Assembly: GCF_015686695.1 (NCBI RefSeq)
Contig: NZ_JADPMR010000001.1
Span: forward strand, 248,001-312,000
Source: Vibrio nitrifigilis
Lineage (GTDB): Bacteria; Pseudomonadota; Gammaproteobacteria; Enterobacterales; Vibrionaceae
DNA length: 64,000 bases
Direction: 5' to 3'
The notes under the pieces are model-generated. The model did not search any database, was not told the DNA's origin, and was given only the letters and a program-made list of their open reading frames with translations. The position numbers were made by a program, and so were the translations under genes. Within the stretch, counting starts at the first letter, position 1. Each line of letters opens with the position of its first letter. Below, one piece after another: positions 35,630 through 44,064 of the stretch.

Positions 35630-36664
35630 ATGCAATATACAAAACTGCCCAACTCAAGTTTAGAAATCAGCCCTATCTGTCTTGGCACCATGACTTTTGG
35701 TGAACAAAATAGTCAATCAGATGCTTTTCAACAACTGGACTACGCATTAGAACGTGGAATCAATTTTATCGATACAGCAGAAATGTACCCCGTACCGCCT
35801 AAAACAGAAACTCAAGGAAAAACAGAAGAGTACATCGGAAATTGGTTAGAAAAATCGGGAAAGCGTGAAAAAATTGTTCTCGCGACTAAAGTATCAGGCC
35901 CTAGTCGGGTCAATCATATCCGCGACAATATGGCACTTGATCATCGGAATATCCATCAAGCTATTGACGATAGCTTACGCCGCCTCAAAACGGATTATAT
36001 CGATTTATATCAAGTTCACTGGCCACAACGTAATACGAATATGTTTGGTACTTTGAACTTCCCCGATCAAGAAGAACAAAGTTCAGTGAGCCTGATTGAA
36101 ACATTAGAAGCACTGAATGATGTCGTTAAAATGGGGAAAGTTCGTTATATCGGTGTTTCTAATGAAACACCTTGGGGTTTGATGTCTTACCTTCGTCTTG
36201 CCGATAAACACGATTTACCAAAAGTTGTATCGATTCAAAATCCTTACAATTTATTAAATCGGACCTTTGAAGTGGGGCTTTCTGAAGTTTCTCATTATGA
36301 AGGCGTCAAGTTACTCGCCTACTCTCCAATGGCGTTTGGCATTTTAAGTGGTAAGTACCTTAATGGAGCACGGCCTAAAGGCGCTCGGTGTTCCCTATTC
36401 GAACGCTTCCAACGTTACTTCACACCACAAGGTATTAAAGCCACTGAAGCCTATGTCAATTTAGCCAACGAGTTTGGCCTTGATCCCGCTCAAATGGCAC
36501 TAGCATTCGTGAATCAACGTCCATTTGTTGCCAGTAACATTATAGGTGCAACCACCATGGAACAATTGAAAGCAAATATCGATAGCTTAGATGTTACTTT
36601 GAGTAATGAGTTACTACAAAAAATCGATGAAATAGCAGCGGTTTATTCTAACCCTTGTCCATAG
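35630..36664 (+). CDS. tas: NADP(H)-dependent aldo-keto reductase Tas
   Basis: Cytosolic aldo-keto reductase; the physiological substrate in E. coli is not firmly known. The catalytic tetrad is visible: FIDTAEMYPVPP (Asp, Tyr), LATKVSG (Lys), LYQVHWPQR (His). 344 residues (E. coli Tas 346). The SD AAGGA lies in the right arm of a 6-bp hairpin (TCCTTG/CAAGGA, 35609-35623), which could mask it. In E. coli tas also lies close to mutH, so this is conserved synteny. Confidence 0.93.
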   Translation: MQYTKLPNSSLEISPICLGTMTFGEQNSQSDAFQQLDYALERGINFIDTAEMYPVPPKTETQGKTEEYIGNWLEKSGKREKIVLATKVSGPSRVNHIRDNMALDHRNIHQAIDDSLRRLKTDYIDLYQVHWPQRNTNMFGTLNFPDQEEQSSVSLIETLEALNDVVKMGKVRYIGVSNETPWGLMSYLRLADKHDLPKVVSIQNPYNLLNRTFEVGLSEVSHYEGVKLLAYSPMAFGILSGKYLNGARPKGARCSLFERFQRYFTPQGIKATEAYVNLANEFGLDPAQMALAFVNQRPFVASNIIGATTMEQLKANIDSLDVTLSNELLQKIDEIAAVYSNPCP

Positions 36665-36684
36665 ATATTTTATTTACCCATAAG

Positions 36685-36950
36685 TATACCCAAATGACCT
36701 CAAGATGCAGGATTCAGAGCTTCATCAACGAGCCTAGGTCAAGCCCAATCACGGTAGGAATGGCTATTCCCTTTCAACGTGATTGAGCGCAGAAATAGGT
36801 TTGTTGATGAGCTCCCGAAGGGCGAGTTTTATTCGCTCTTATGCTGTGTTACTGATTTTCAACGTAGAATGACTATGTCTTCAAATCAAAGCCTTGCCTA
36901 AGAGCGAATACATTCTCGCTGAAACAGCATCTTGAGGTTACTTGGGTATA
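36685..36950. repeat. 266-bp MITE-like Vibrio intergenic repeat with terminal inverted repeats
   Basis: 24-bp ends (36685-36708 and 36927-36950) are inverted copies matching at 22 of 24 positions, with outer sequence TATACCCAA. Inside are nested inverted repeats: GAGCTTCATCAAC against GTTGATGAGCTC, and AATCACG against CGTGATT. No ORF and no clear target duplication. Related pieces occur at 4302-4325, 18615-18632 and 42269-42365. Confidence 0.75.
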
Positions 36951-36970
36951 AATGAATACACGATCAATCA

Positions 36971-36998
36971 AATAGGGCTAGCAAATGCTAGCCCTATT
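36971..36998. terminator. Bidirectional terminator between tas and the DUF1127 gene
   Basis: A 12-bp stem, AATAGGGCTAGC (36971-36982) with GCTAGCCCTATT (36987-36998), loop AAAT. It lies between convergent genes. Confidence 0.8.
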
Positions 36999-37051
36999 TC
37001 TATAACGCCAACCTCGATAATGATGTCATTCTCCTCGAGATTGGCTGACGA

Positions 37052-37306
37052 TCACGTCGGTATTCGCGATGTTAAAACCCGACGGATATGACGAATACGA
37101 CGTTCGGCTTTAACAGAGTCCGGAATACTGACTGTACCAATAGCTCGACCATCAGGTTCAAGACCAATATCGCGCAGTAAATGGGCATTATCCCATGGTA
37201 CATCATAGGCACTACGACGAACTTGACGTCGCCATTGACGTTCTTCACGGCGTAGATCCGCGCGAACAAACAATACAGCAATTTTTAGATAGATTGATTG
37301 AGACAT
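37052..37306 (-). CDS. DUF1127 small basic protein
   Basis: 84 residues, strongly Arg-rich. The C-terminal half carries the DUF1127 (YjiS-like) pattern with LLRDIGLEPDGR. GGAGA lies 7 nt before the ATG. Short DUF1127 proteins in other proteobacteria have been linked to RNA turnover and phosphate or carbon metabolism, but the role here is unknown. A 40-residue ORF precedes it on the same strand. Confidence 0.8.
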   Translation of the reverse strand: MSQSIYLKIAVLFVRADLRREERQWRRQVRRSAYDVPWDNAHLLRDIGLEPDGRAIGTVSIPDSVKAERRIRHIRRVLTSRIPT

Positions 37307-37436
37307 TATTGCTCTCCAGCATTTAATGGTTAAGGATGCTGGGGAAACAGGCGAAAGCCTAATAAAGGGAAAAGCTATAGATACAATAACCCCTTGTTCA
37401 GCTGCTTGTTTCCGCAGCCTAAAAAGAGGTTACGGA

Positions 37437-37559
37437 CTAATCTTCGGCGTAGTTACCCTTATCCATCGCTAGCTTAGAAACTAACTGACAGGTAAGAACG
37501 TTCTTGGGTGAACGTTTAATTGCAGACGCATGCGGTTTGATTGCGGTAAATCGTTTCAT
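37437..37559 (-). CDS. Putative 40-residue basic peptide upstream of the DUF1127 gene
   Basis: I do not recognise this peptide (MKRFTAIKPHASAIKRSPKN at its start). It is Lys/Arg-rich in its first half, has a single Cys and no hydrophobic segment. Support is a perfect AGGAGG 6 nt before the ATG at 37559; an ATG one codon upstream is too close to it. It lies 130 nt upstream of the DUF1127 ORF, same strand. Between it and vpsR (37560-37832) I see only AT-rich sequence. Confidence 0.5.
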   Translation of the reverse strand: MKRFTAIKPHASAIKRSPKNVLTCQLVSKLAMDKGNYAED

Positions 37560-37832
37560 CATGCGCCTCCTAGCGAAAATTAATCCAAAAATATTTAAAT
37601 TCAGTGAGTTAAGCTCACGAATAAATAATAACCCACAACGATGATTATTCAACCGATAATCGTCAGTTATCCAAAAAACAACCAATCACTCCATGAATAA
37701 TCAGAAAAAGCCCTTAATTCAGGGGATATGCAGAGCGTTTCACTAATAAATCAGTGCAATACTCTGCAAAAGATAAAATTAATATTGTTATATAACGTTA
37801 ACTATTTATATTTTAGTGATATAAGTAATCAA

Positions 37833-39170
37833 CTATGACGTGTAATGAGTATCAGATATTAATTTATGTTTATTTAATAGCCGATACATAGTGGCCCGAG
37901 ATATTCCTAATTCTTTTGCGGCTAAAGAAACTTGTCCAGCGTTAGACTCCAGAACTAACAGTAATGCATCGCGTTCAGAGCGTTCACGAATGCTCTTCAA
38001 GCTACGCTTACCATCAATACGCTTGGGCAGATCTAAGTCATCTTCTTTAAGCATGACGCTATCAGACATCAACACAACACGCTTAATTTGATTCATCAAT
38101 TCACGAACATTGCCAGGCCAGTAATAACGAGTTAAAGCTCTTAAGGCGTCCTCTGAGAAACTGCGAGCCTGTGCATTATATTCTTTAGAATAGATTTGTA
38201 AGAAATGCGTCGCTAATGGCGAAATATCAGCCGCTCGCTCTTTCAAACTAGGAACATTGATCCTCAGTACATTAATGTAATGATAGAGTTCATCATTAAA
38301 ATCTCCATCAATTAATGCCTTTTCAATATCCGATGAGTTAGCCGCTAATACGCGGACATCGACTTCTTTAGAACCTTCCGGAGTTTCAATAATGCCTTCT
38401 TGCAGAAAACGTAATAAATTAATCTGCTGCTGTTTTGGTAAGGTCAAAATATCATTGAGTAGGATGGTGCCACCATCGGCTTGCAGTGGAAGGATGGTAT
38501 TAGGATCTGCATTACCGATACCAAATAATTCACTTTCTAGGCGCTGCTCAGACATCGCTCGGCAATTCACCGAAATAAAGTTCTTTTGTGCTCGTGACGA
38601 TGTTTTATGAATAGCTTTGGCAACCGTTTCTTTACCTGAGCCACTTTCGCCATAAATCAAAATACTCACATCGGTTGGACCAATCCGTTTGATTTGATCT
38701 CTTAAGCGTTTCACCGCTGTCGATTCACCCAATAGCCCCATATTGCCTATTGAGCCATAGCTCGGCCATACCTTCTTCTCTAATTTAAGCATTCCCAGTT
38801 GGTGACCAATAGTACTTAGCAGCTGAGCATCTGGAATAGGAGCGGTAAAAAAGTCGATACAGAAGTTAACGATAAATTGGCAGATAGTATCGGAACTCAA
38901 TTGAGTTTCTCGAATGAAAGCGAGCCAACGCACTTGTTTGTGGCTACTCACCAGGTTTGCGATTCCGTTAAGACTAAACTCGTCTTGACTCAAATCAACA
39001 ATCCCAATACACGGACCGGTTTCTGTAAAAAGCGTATCAGCCTTGCGCAGATCCGAACACAGCTTACAGCTCCATCCTGCTTGTTCAAGCACTGACAACC
39101 AAGGTTCGTATGTTCCCCCGACGAGAATTAATGAACCCGGTGCTGAATCCATCCGAAAGTTGTTCCCCAT
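37833..39170 (-). CDS. vpsR: VpsR-like c-di-GMP-responsive biofilm regulator
   Basis: Master activator of Vibrio polysaccharide genes; in V. cholerae it binds c-di-GMP and works with sigma-70 RNA polymerase. The N-terminal receiver-like domain has Asp59 in GIVDLSQDEF. The central AAA+ domain has Walker A GESGSGKE but lacks the GAFTGA loop and has an altered Walker B (GGTILLNDI), as expected for VpsR rather than a true sigma-54 activator. The C-terminal Fis-type HTH is VSLAAKELGISRATMYRLLNKH. 445 residues. AAGGAA lies 7 nt before the ATG. Divergence from V. cholerae VpsR is modest by eye. Confidence 0.92.
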   Translation of the reverse strand: MGNNFRMDSAPGSLILVGGTYEPWLSVLEQAGWSCKLCSDLRKADTLFTETGPCIGIVDLSQDEFSLNGIANLVSSHKQVRWLAFIRETQLSSDTICQFIVNFCIDFFTAPIPDAQLLSTIGHQLGMLKLEKKVWPSYGSIGNMGLLGESTAVKRLRDQIKRIGPTDVSILIYGESGSGKETVAKAIHKTSSRAQKNFISVNCRAMSEQRLESELFGIGNADPNTILPLQADGGTILLNDILTLPKQQQINLLRFLQEGIIETPEGSKEVDVRVLAANSSDIEKALIDGDFNDELYHYINVLRINVPSLKERAADISPLATHFLQIYSKEYNAQARSFSEDALRALTRYYWPGNVRELMNQIKRVVLMSDSVMLKEDDLDLPKRIDGKRSLKSIRERSERDALLLVLESNAGQVSLAAKELGISRATMYRLLNKHKLISDTHYTS

Positions 39171-39226
39171 GAATCAGTTCCTTTTTTAAACTAAATGTTG
39201 CTATCTAACTTTTGGCATTTGTATTT

Positions 39227-39274
39227 AACGGTAAACCGTTACAATAACGAGACTTGAGACAGATATCTGTCTCA
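39227..39274. promoter_or_regulatory. Two perfect palindromes upstream of vpsR
   Basis: AACGGTAAACCGTT (39227-39240) and a perfect 20-bp palindrome at 39255-39274 with arms TGAGACAGAT/ATCTGTCTCA. They lie 57-104 bp upstream of the vpsR ATG and look like operator sites. The TGAGA-N10-TCTCA ends recall the VpsR box half-sites (TCTCA, TGAGA) but in swapped order, so the binding protein is unknown. Confidence 0.45.
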
Positions 39275-39395
39275 CTTTTAAGACTAGTAGGCAATTACTG
39301 ACTTTTCCACACAAAAACTAAGTTTTTCTAAATTTTCTGCATAGACAGATAGATAGCTAGATAAACTCCCATATATTTACCGATTATCATGCGAA

Positions 39396-39429
39396 AACAA
39401 AAAAACCGCCTTCTTGACAGAAGACGGTT
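39396..39429 (-). terminator. Terminator of prfB-lysS
   Basis: An 11-bp stem with one mismatch (39404-39414 with 39419-39429, loop TGAC), followed on the minus strand by a T-run. Confidence 0.78.
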
Positions 39430-39469
39430 ATCAACGAGGTGTTTGCCTTATATTTTTAAAGGCTGGTGA

Positions 39470-41002
39470 TTAGTGCTGCGGACGCATTGCTGGGAACAAA
39501 ATCACATCACGGATAGTGTGTGAGTTAGTAAATAACATAGCTAGGCGGTCGATACCGATACCTTGACCCGCTGTTGGTGGAAGACCATGTTCTAACGCAG
39601 TAATATAGTCTGCATCGTAGTACATTGCTTCGTCATCACCCGCATCTTTCGCCGCAACTTGTGCTTTGAAACGAGAGTCTTGGTCTTCTGCATCGTTCAA
39701 CTCAGAGAAACCATTTGCCACTTCACGGCCACCGATGAAGAATTCAAAACGGTCAGTGAAGAATGGGTTGTCATCACTACGACGAGCCAGTGGAGAAATG
39801 TCTGCTGGGTAGCCAGTGATGAAGGTTGGTTGAATCAGTTGAGGTTCCGCTGTTTCACCGAAGGTTTCTTCAAGAAGCTGACCACAAGTCCAGAATGATT
39901 CAACTTCAACACCCACAGATTTCGCTATACGAACCATTAGGTCACGATCTTGCACGCTATCTTCAGTCATTGCTTGAATTTCAGCGTGGTCTGGGTTGTA
40001 TTTCTTGATAGCTTCTAGCATGGTCATACGTGCGTATTGACCGCCGAACTCAACCATTTCGTCACCGTAAGGTACCGCAGTTGCACCTAGCACTTCCATT
40101 GCCACTGAGCTTAGCATTTCTTCTGTCAGATCCATCAGATCTTTGTAGTCAGAGTAAGCTTGGTAGAATTCCATCATGGTGAATTCTGGATTGTGACGAA
40201 CAGAAAGACCTTCGTTACGGAAGTTACGGTTGATTTCGAATACGCGATCAAAACCCCCCACTACCAAACGTTTTAGGTAAAGTTCAGGGGCAACACGTAG
40301 GTACATGTCGATATCCAATGCATTGTGGTGAGTCACGAATGGACGTGCAGTTGCACCGCCAGGAATCACGTGCATCATTGGCGTTTCAACTTCTAGGTAG
40401 CCTTTGGTTGTCATGAATTGACGAATTGCAGCCACCAATTTAGAACGAACGATAAACGCATTACGAGAATCTTCGTTCACGATTAGGTCAACGTAACGCT
40501 GACGGTAGCGCATTTCTTGGTCGGTTAGGCCGTGGAATTTTTCTGGGAGCGGACGAAGTGCTTTCGTTAGCAATTCATACTCTTCCATGTTCACGTAAAG
40601 ATCGCCTTTACCTGATTTATGAAGCGCACCTTTCACACCGATGATGTCACCGATATCTAAACCTTGGTATTTCGCTTTAAGCTCTTTTTGCACATCTTTA
40701 GCCGCGTATGCTTGGATACGGCCAGACGTTTCTTGAAGCACGATGAATGGACCACGCTTTGCCATAACACGGCCAGCAACTGCAACGATGTGGTTTAATT
40801 CTTCTAGCTCTTCCTTGGTCTTTTCACCGAACTCTTTCTGAAGATCACCCGCTAGACTGTCGCGACGAAAGTCATTTGGGTGACCATTCGCCTTTGAGTC
40901 TTTACGGATGTGCTCCAGCTTGCTACGACGTTCTGCAATTAGTTTGTTTTCTTCTTGCGCGATTTGAGCTTGGCTCTTTTCGTTGTGAACAGCATCAGTC
41001 AT
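39470..41002 (-). CDS. lysS: Lysyl-tRNA synthetase (class II)
   Basis: Charges tRNA-Lys. The N-terminal OB-fold anticodon-binding domain (residues about 65-175) precedes the class II core. Motif 2 is FEINRNFRNEGLSVRHNPEFTMMEFYQAY and motif 3 is GQGIGIDRLAMLFTN. 510 residues (E. coli LysS 505). It follows prfB by 34 nt on the same strand, as in E. coli, with its own terminator downstream. Confidence 0.97.
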   Translation of the reverse strand: MTDAVHNEKSQAQIAQEENKLIAERRSKLEHIRKDSKANGHPNDFRRDSLAGDLQKEFGEKTKEELEELNHIVAVAGRVMAKRGPFIVLQETSGRIQAYAAKDVQKELKAKYQGLDIGDIIGVKGALHKSGKGDLYVNMEEYELLTKALRPLPEKFHGLTDQEMRYRQRYVDLIVNEDSRNAFIVRSKLVAAIRQFMTTKGYLEVETPMMHVIPGGATARPFVTHHNALDIDMYLRVAPELYLKRLVVGGFDRVFEINRNFRNEGLSVRHNPEFTMMEFYQAYSDYKDLMDLTEEMLSSVAMEVLGATAVPYGDEMVEFGGQYARMTMLEAIKKYNPDHAEIQAMTEDSVQDRDLMVRIAKSVGVEVESFWTCGQLLEETFGETAEPQLIQPTFITGYPADISPLARRSDDNPFFTDRFEFFIGGREVANGFSELNDAEDQDSRFKAQVAAKDAGDDEAMYYDADYITALEHGLPPTAGQGIGIDRLAMLFTNSHTIRDVILFPAMRPQH

Positions 41003-41036
41003 TTTGCATGTATCCTGTTATTTGTCGGTAAAAAGC

Positions 41037-42135
41037 TTAAAGGCCAGATTTAAGGCTAGCTTCTATAAATTTGTCTAAATCACCGTCGAGAACCGCTTGA
41101 GTATTACGGTTTTCAACACCTGTGCGTAGATCTTTGATTCGGGAGTCATCTAGTACGTATGAACGAATTTGGCTACCCCAACCGATGTCTGATTTCGCAT
41201 CTTCATTTGCTTGTTTTTCAGCATTTTGCTTCTGTAATTCATACTCAAACAATTTTGCACGAAGTTGTTTCATCGCCTGATCTTTGTTCTTATGCTGGGA
41301 ACGATCGTTCTGACATTGAACAACAATATTGGTCGGTAAGTGGGTAATACGTACCGCAGACTCAGTGGTGTTAACGTGCTGACCACCGGCACCAGAAGCG
41401 CGATATACGTCAATACGCAAATCTGCCGGGTTAATATCAATATGAATGTTGTCATCAACCTCAGGATAAACAAACGCAGAAGCAAACGAAGTGTGGCGAC
41501 GACCGCCTGAATCAAATGGCGATTTACGAACTAGGCGATGAACGCCAGTTTCGGTACGTAACCAACCATAAGCATACTCACCAGATACTCGGATTGTTGC
41601 AGATTTTAATCCTGCGACTTCCCCTTCAGAAACTTCGATAACTTCTGTCTTGAAACCTTTCGCTTCAGCCCAACGCAAATACATTCGAAGCAACATTGAT
41701 GTCCAATCTTGCGCCTCTGTACCACCGGAGCCTGCTTGAAGATCCACATAACAATCAGAAGAATCATGATCACCAGCGAACATACGACGGAATTCAAGCT
41801 GTGCGAGTTTATTTTCCAACTCTTCTAATTCAGGGCCAATCTCATCGAAAGTTTCTTGATCTTCCGCTTCAACAGCTAATTCAAGTAAACCATCAACATC
41901 ATCAACCCCTTGATCTAAAAGATTAATGGTTTCAACGACAGCTTCAAGTGCAGAACGTTCTTTACCTAACGCTTGTGCGCGATCAGGCTCATTCCACACA
42001 TCTGGTTGTTCTAATTCTGCATTGACTTCTTCAAGACGCTCTTTTTTCGCGTCATAGTCAAAGATACCCCCTCAGGACATTAGTGCGATCTTGCACATCC
42101 TGAAGACGATGTTTAATTGGATTGATTTCAAACAT
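41037..42135 (-). CDS. prfB: Peptide chain release factor 2, with programmed +1 frameshift
   Basis: Recognises UGA and UAA stop codons. Translation starts at the ATG at 42135. After 25 codons it meets an in-frame TGA (42058-42060) preceded by AGGGGGTATCTT, the classical internal Shine-Dalgarno plus CTT slippery codon. A +1 shift (reading GAC after CTT) enters the long frame that ends at 41037. The anticodon-like SPF motif is present (RKSPFDSGGRRHTSFAS), as is GGQ (ASGAGGQHVNTTESA). Frameshifting lets RF2 sense its own level. Joint length about 365 residues, normal for RF2. Confidence 0.96.
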
Positions 42136-42268
42136 ATTTTCTTAATATTTATGAATAGAATTTAACCGCAGAATTCTACTGAAAAACAACCTTAAGATAC
42201 AGGAAAAAATCGAGGAATTCGCCCTTTCCACCTAAGTTAGCGCCACTTTTCATTGTTTTATAAACCGT

Positions 42269-42365
42269 TATCCCCAAGTCTCCTCAAGATACAGCTTCTG
42301 CGACAATGAATAAGCTCTTAGGCAAGACACTGATTTGAAGATAAAGTCATTCTACGCTGAAAATA
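42269..42365. repeat. Partial inverted copy of the Vibrio-type intergenic repeat
   Basis: About 95 nt whose reverse complement follows the right-hand third of the element at 36685-36950, including shared TAGAATGACT, TCTTCAAATCA and TTGCCTAAGAGC blocks. It then ends in a degraded terminal repeat. The left part is missing. It fills much of the prfB-brnQ gap. Confidence 0.68.
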
Positions 42366-42394
42366 AAAAAGGCAGTGATGTCACCATCACTGCC
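42364..42394 (-). terminator. Terminator of brnQ
   Basis: A 10-bp perfect stem GGCAGTGATG/CATCACTGCC (42371-42380, 42385-42394), loop TCAC, with a minus-strand T-run. Confidence 0.85.
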
Positions 42395-42425
42395 TTTAGA
42401 TTAATCAATGTTGTGTCGTCAGAAA

Positions 42426-43742
42426 TTACGCGATTTCTTGACTCACTTTCTCTGATTTTTCTTCAGGGCTTAAAAACATAGCCACCACTAAAGCCGCCGC
42501 AGTGGGTAGCACCCATCCCATACCGTCTTGGAACAATGGAAGGAAGTTAAATACAGAAACATTTACACCAATCTGTTTAGCAGCATCAACCAAAGCAAAT
42601 AGCAGTGAAACCAGCAGGACTACACGATACGCCAGTGTTGGATTTGGTAAGAATTTGCGAACAAAAGCCAGCACGACAAGCGCAATCGCTACAGGGTAAA
42701 GAGCAAACAACACTGGAACAGATAGTGAAATCAGCTGATTTAAACCAACATTAGCAACAACGGCACAAACAATACCGATAATTACGACCCATTGACGATA
42801 GCTGATTGGTGTAATTCCACTAAAGTAATCAGATACAGAAGAAAGAAGACCGATAGCCGTAGTCAAACAAGCCAATGCCACGATAATAGATAGAACGATT
42901 TGACCGTAACTGCCAAACAGCGCTTGGATATAGATACTTAAAATCTCACCGCCGTTAGCTGAATGAGCTGCGATACTGCCACTCGTCGCACCAAGGTAAA
43001 ACAAAGAAATATAAACAAATGCCAGCCCCGCAGCAGCGATGACTGCAGCACTGATTAAATATTTTGTCGTGGCTTTAGCATCTGTGATGCCTTTTCCTTT
43101 TAAACCTTCTACCACCAAGATACCGAACATCAAAGACGCAAAGGTATCCATCGTGTTATAGCCTTCAAAAAAACCAGTGGTAAATGGCGCAGTCGCATAA
43201 GCCTTTTGTGCCGCCATAATATCCCCTTGAGGAGCCACAAATACGGCGATAGCTAAAATTGCTAAGCATAAAAACAGCACAGGCGTCAGAATCTTACCAA
43301 TCATGTCGATCAATTTGCCTTGCGACCAAGAGAAGAACATAGCGATAGCAAAGAAAACCACGGAGAAGATGGCCAGCGACACTTTATCAGGATTACTTAG
43401 TAATGGTTTAACTGCCATTTCATACGCAACCAGCCCTGTACGCGGAGCGGCAAACGCAGGACCAATAATAATAAAGATCAGTGACGCCATTAATGTCGAT
43501 ACTTTAACTGGTAGATCTTTCGTTAGATGTTCCCAGCTACCACCAGCAATAGCCACGGCGATAATACCAGAGAGAGGAAGACCAACAGCAGTCAAAAGGA
43601 AGCCACCCATTGATGGCAAAAGGTTGTGACCGGCTAATTGTCCAGCCATTGGTGGAAATATAATATTGCCTGCACCCAAAAAGAATGCAAAAAGCATAAA
43701 ACCAATAGCAATAATATCTGTTAATTTTAAACGCTGATTCAC
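42426..43742 (-). CDS. brnQ: Branched-chain amino acid transporter BrnQ (LIVCS family)
   Basis: Inner-membrane sodium- or proton-coupled carrier for Leu, Ile and Val. 438 residues with about 12 hydrophobic helices. The N-terminal FFLGAGNIIFPPMAGQLAGHN is the family signature. It stands alone between its terminator and the divergent trmN6. A CRP-type site lies 55-70 bp upstream. Confidence 0.94.
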   Translation of the reverse strand: MNQRLKLTDIIAIGFMLFAFFLGAGNIIFPPMAGQLAGHNLLPSMGGFLLTAVGLPLSGIIAVAIAGGSWEHLTKDLPVKVSTLMASLIFIIIGPAFAAPRTGLVAYEMAVKPLLSNPDKVSLAIFSVVFFAIAMFFSWSQGKLIDMIGKILTPVLFLCLAILAIAVFVAPQGDIMAAQKAYATAPFTTGFFEGYNTMDTFASLMFGILVVEGLKGKGITDAKATTKYLISAAVIAAAGLAFVYISLFYLGATSGSIAAHSANGGEILSIYIQALFGSYGQIVLSIIVALACLTTAIGLLSSVSDYFSGITPISYRQWVVIIGIVCAVVANVGLNQLISLSVPVLFALYPVAIALVVLAFVRKFLPNPTLAYRVVLLVSLLFALVDAAKQIGVNVSVFNFLPLFQDGMGWVLPTAAALVVAMFLSPEEKSEKVSQEIA

Positions 43743-43796
43743 AGATAATCCTTAGTAAATTTTTGTTAGATGTTGTGTGCAACACAGTGAATAATT

Positions 43797-43812
43797 TGTG
43801 ATTTACATCACT
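43797..43812. promoter_or_regulatory. CRP-type site upstream of brnQ
   Basis: TGTGA-N6-TCACT, one mismatch from TGTGA-N6-TCACA, centred about 62 bp before the brnQ ATG. The rest of the brnQ-trmN6 gap (43813-44064) is very AT-rich and shows no gene. Confidence 0.55.
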
Positions 43813-44064
43813 TATATGAAGGACAGAATAATGAACAAATTGATAATTTTTAGCAACCCCAAAGAAAAAATCGCTAGATTAATTTACATTTTTAGCTAAA
43901 AGCCAGTTTATATATCTAAATAATTGGGTTATATGCAGAATAAAATTCTGGTTAATTTTAATATAAAAACACACCCAAATAGAATTAATTACCATATTAT
44001 TCATACAGTTTAGATACATTGACTTAAAAATAATGCAAACACGATATTTCACTACTTAGCGAAC

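Noticed and set aside
37072..37281. 69-codon frame overlapping the DUF1127 gene
   Set aside because: It is an alternative frame of the DUF1127 gene, which has the better SD and a recognised family motif.
39255..39274. The 20-bp palindrome as a standard VpsR box
   Set aside because: Half-sites are in the opposite order to the box I recall (TCTCA-N10-TGAGA), so I left the regulator open.
41037..41999. prfB starting at the ATG at 41999
   Set aside because: The true gene begins at 42135 and needs the +1 frameshift; the 41999 ATG is internal (MWNEPDRAQ).
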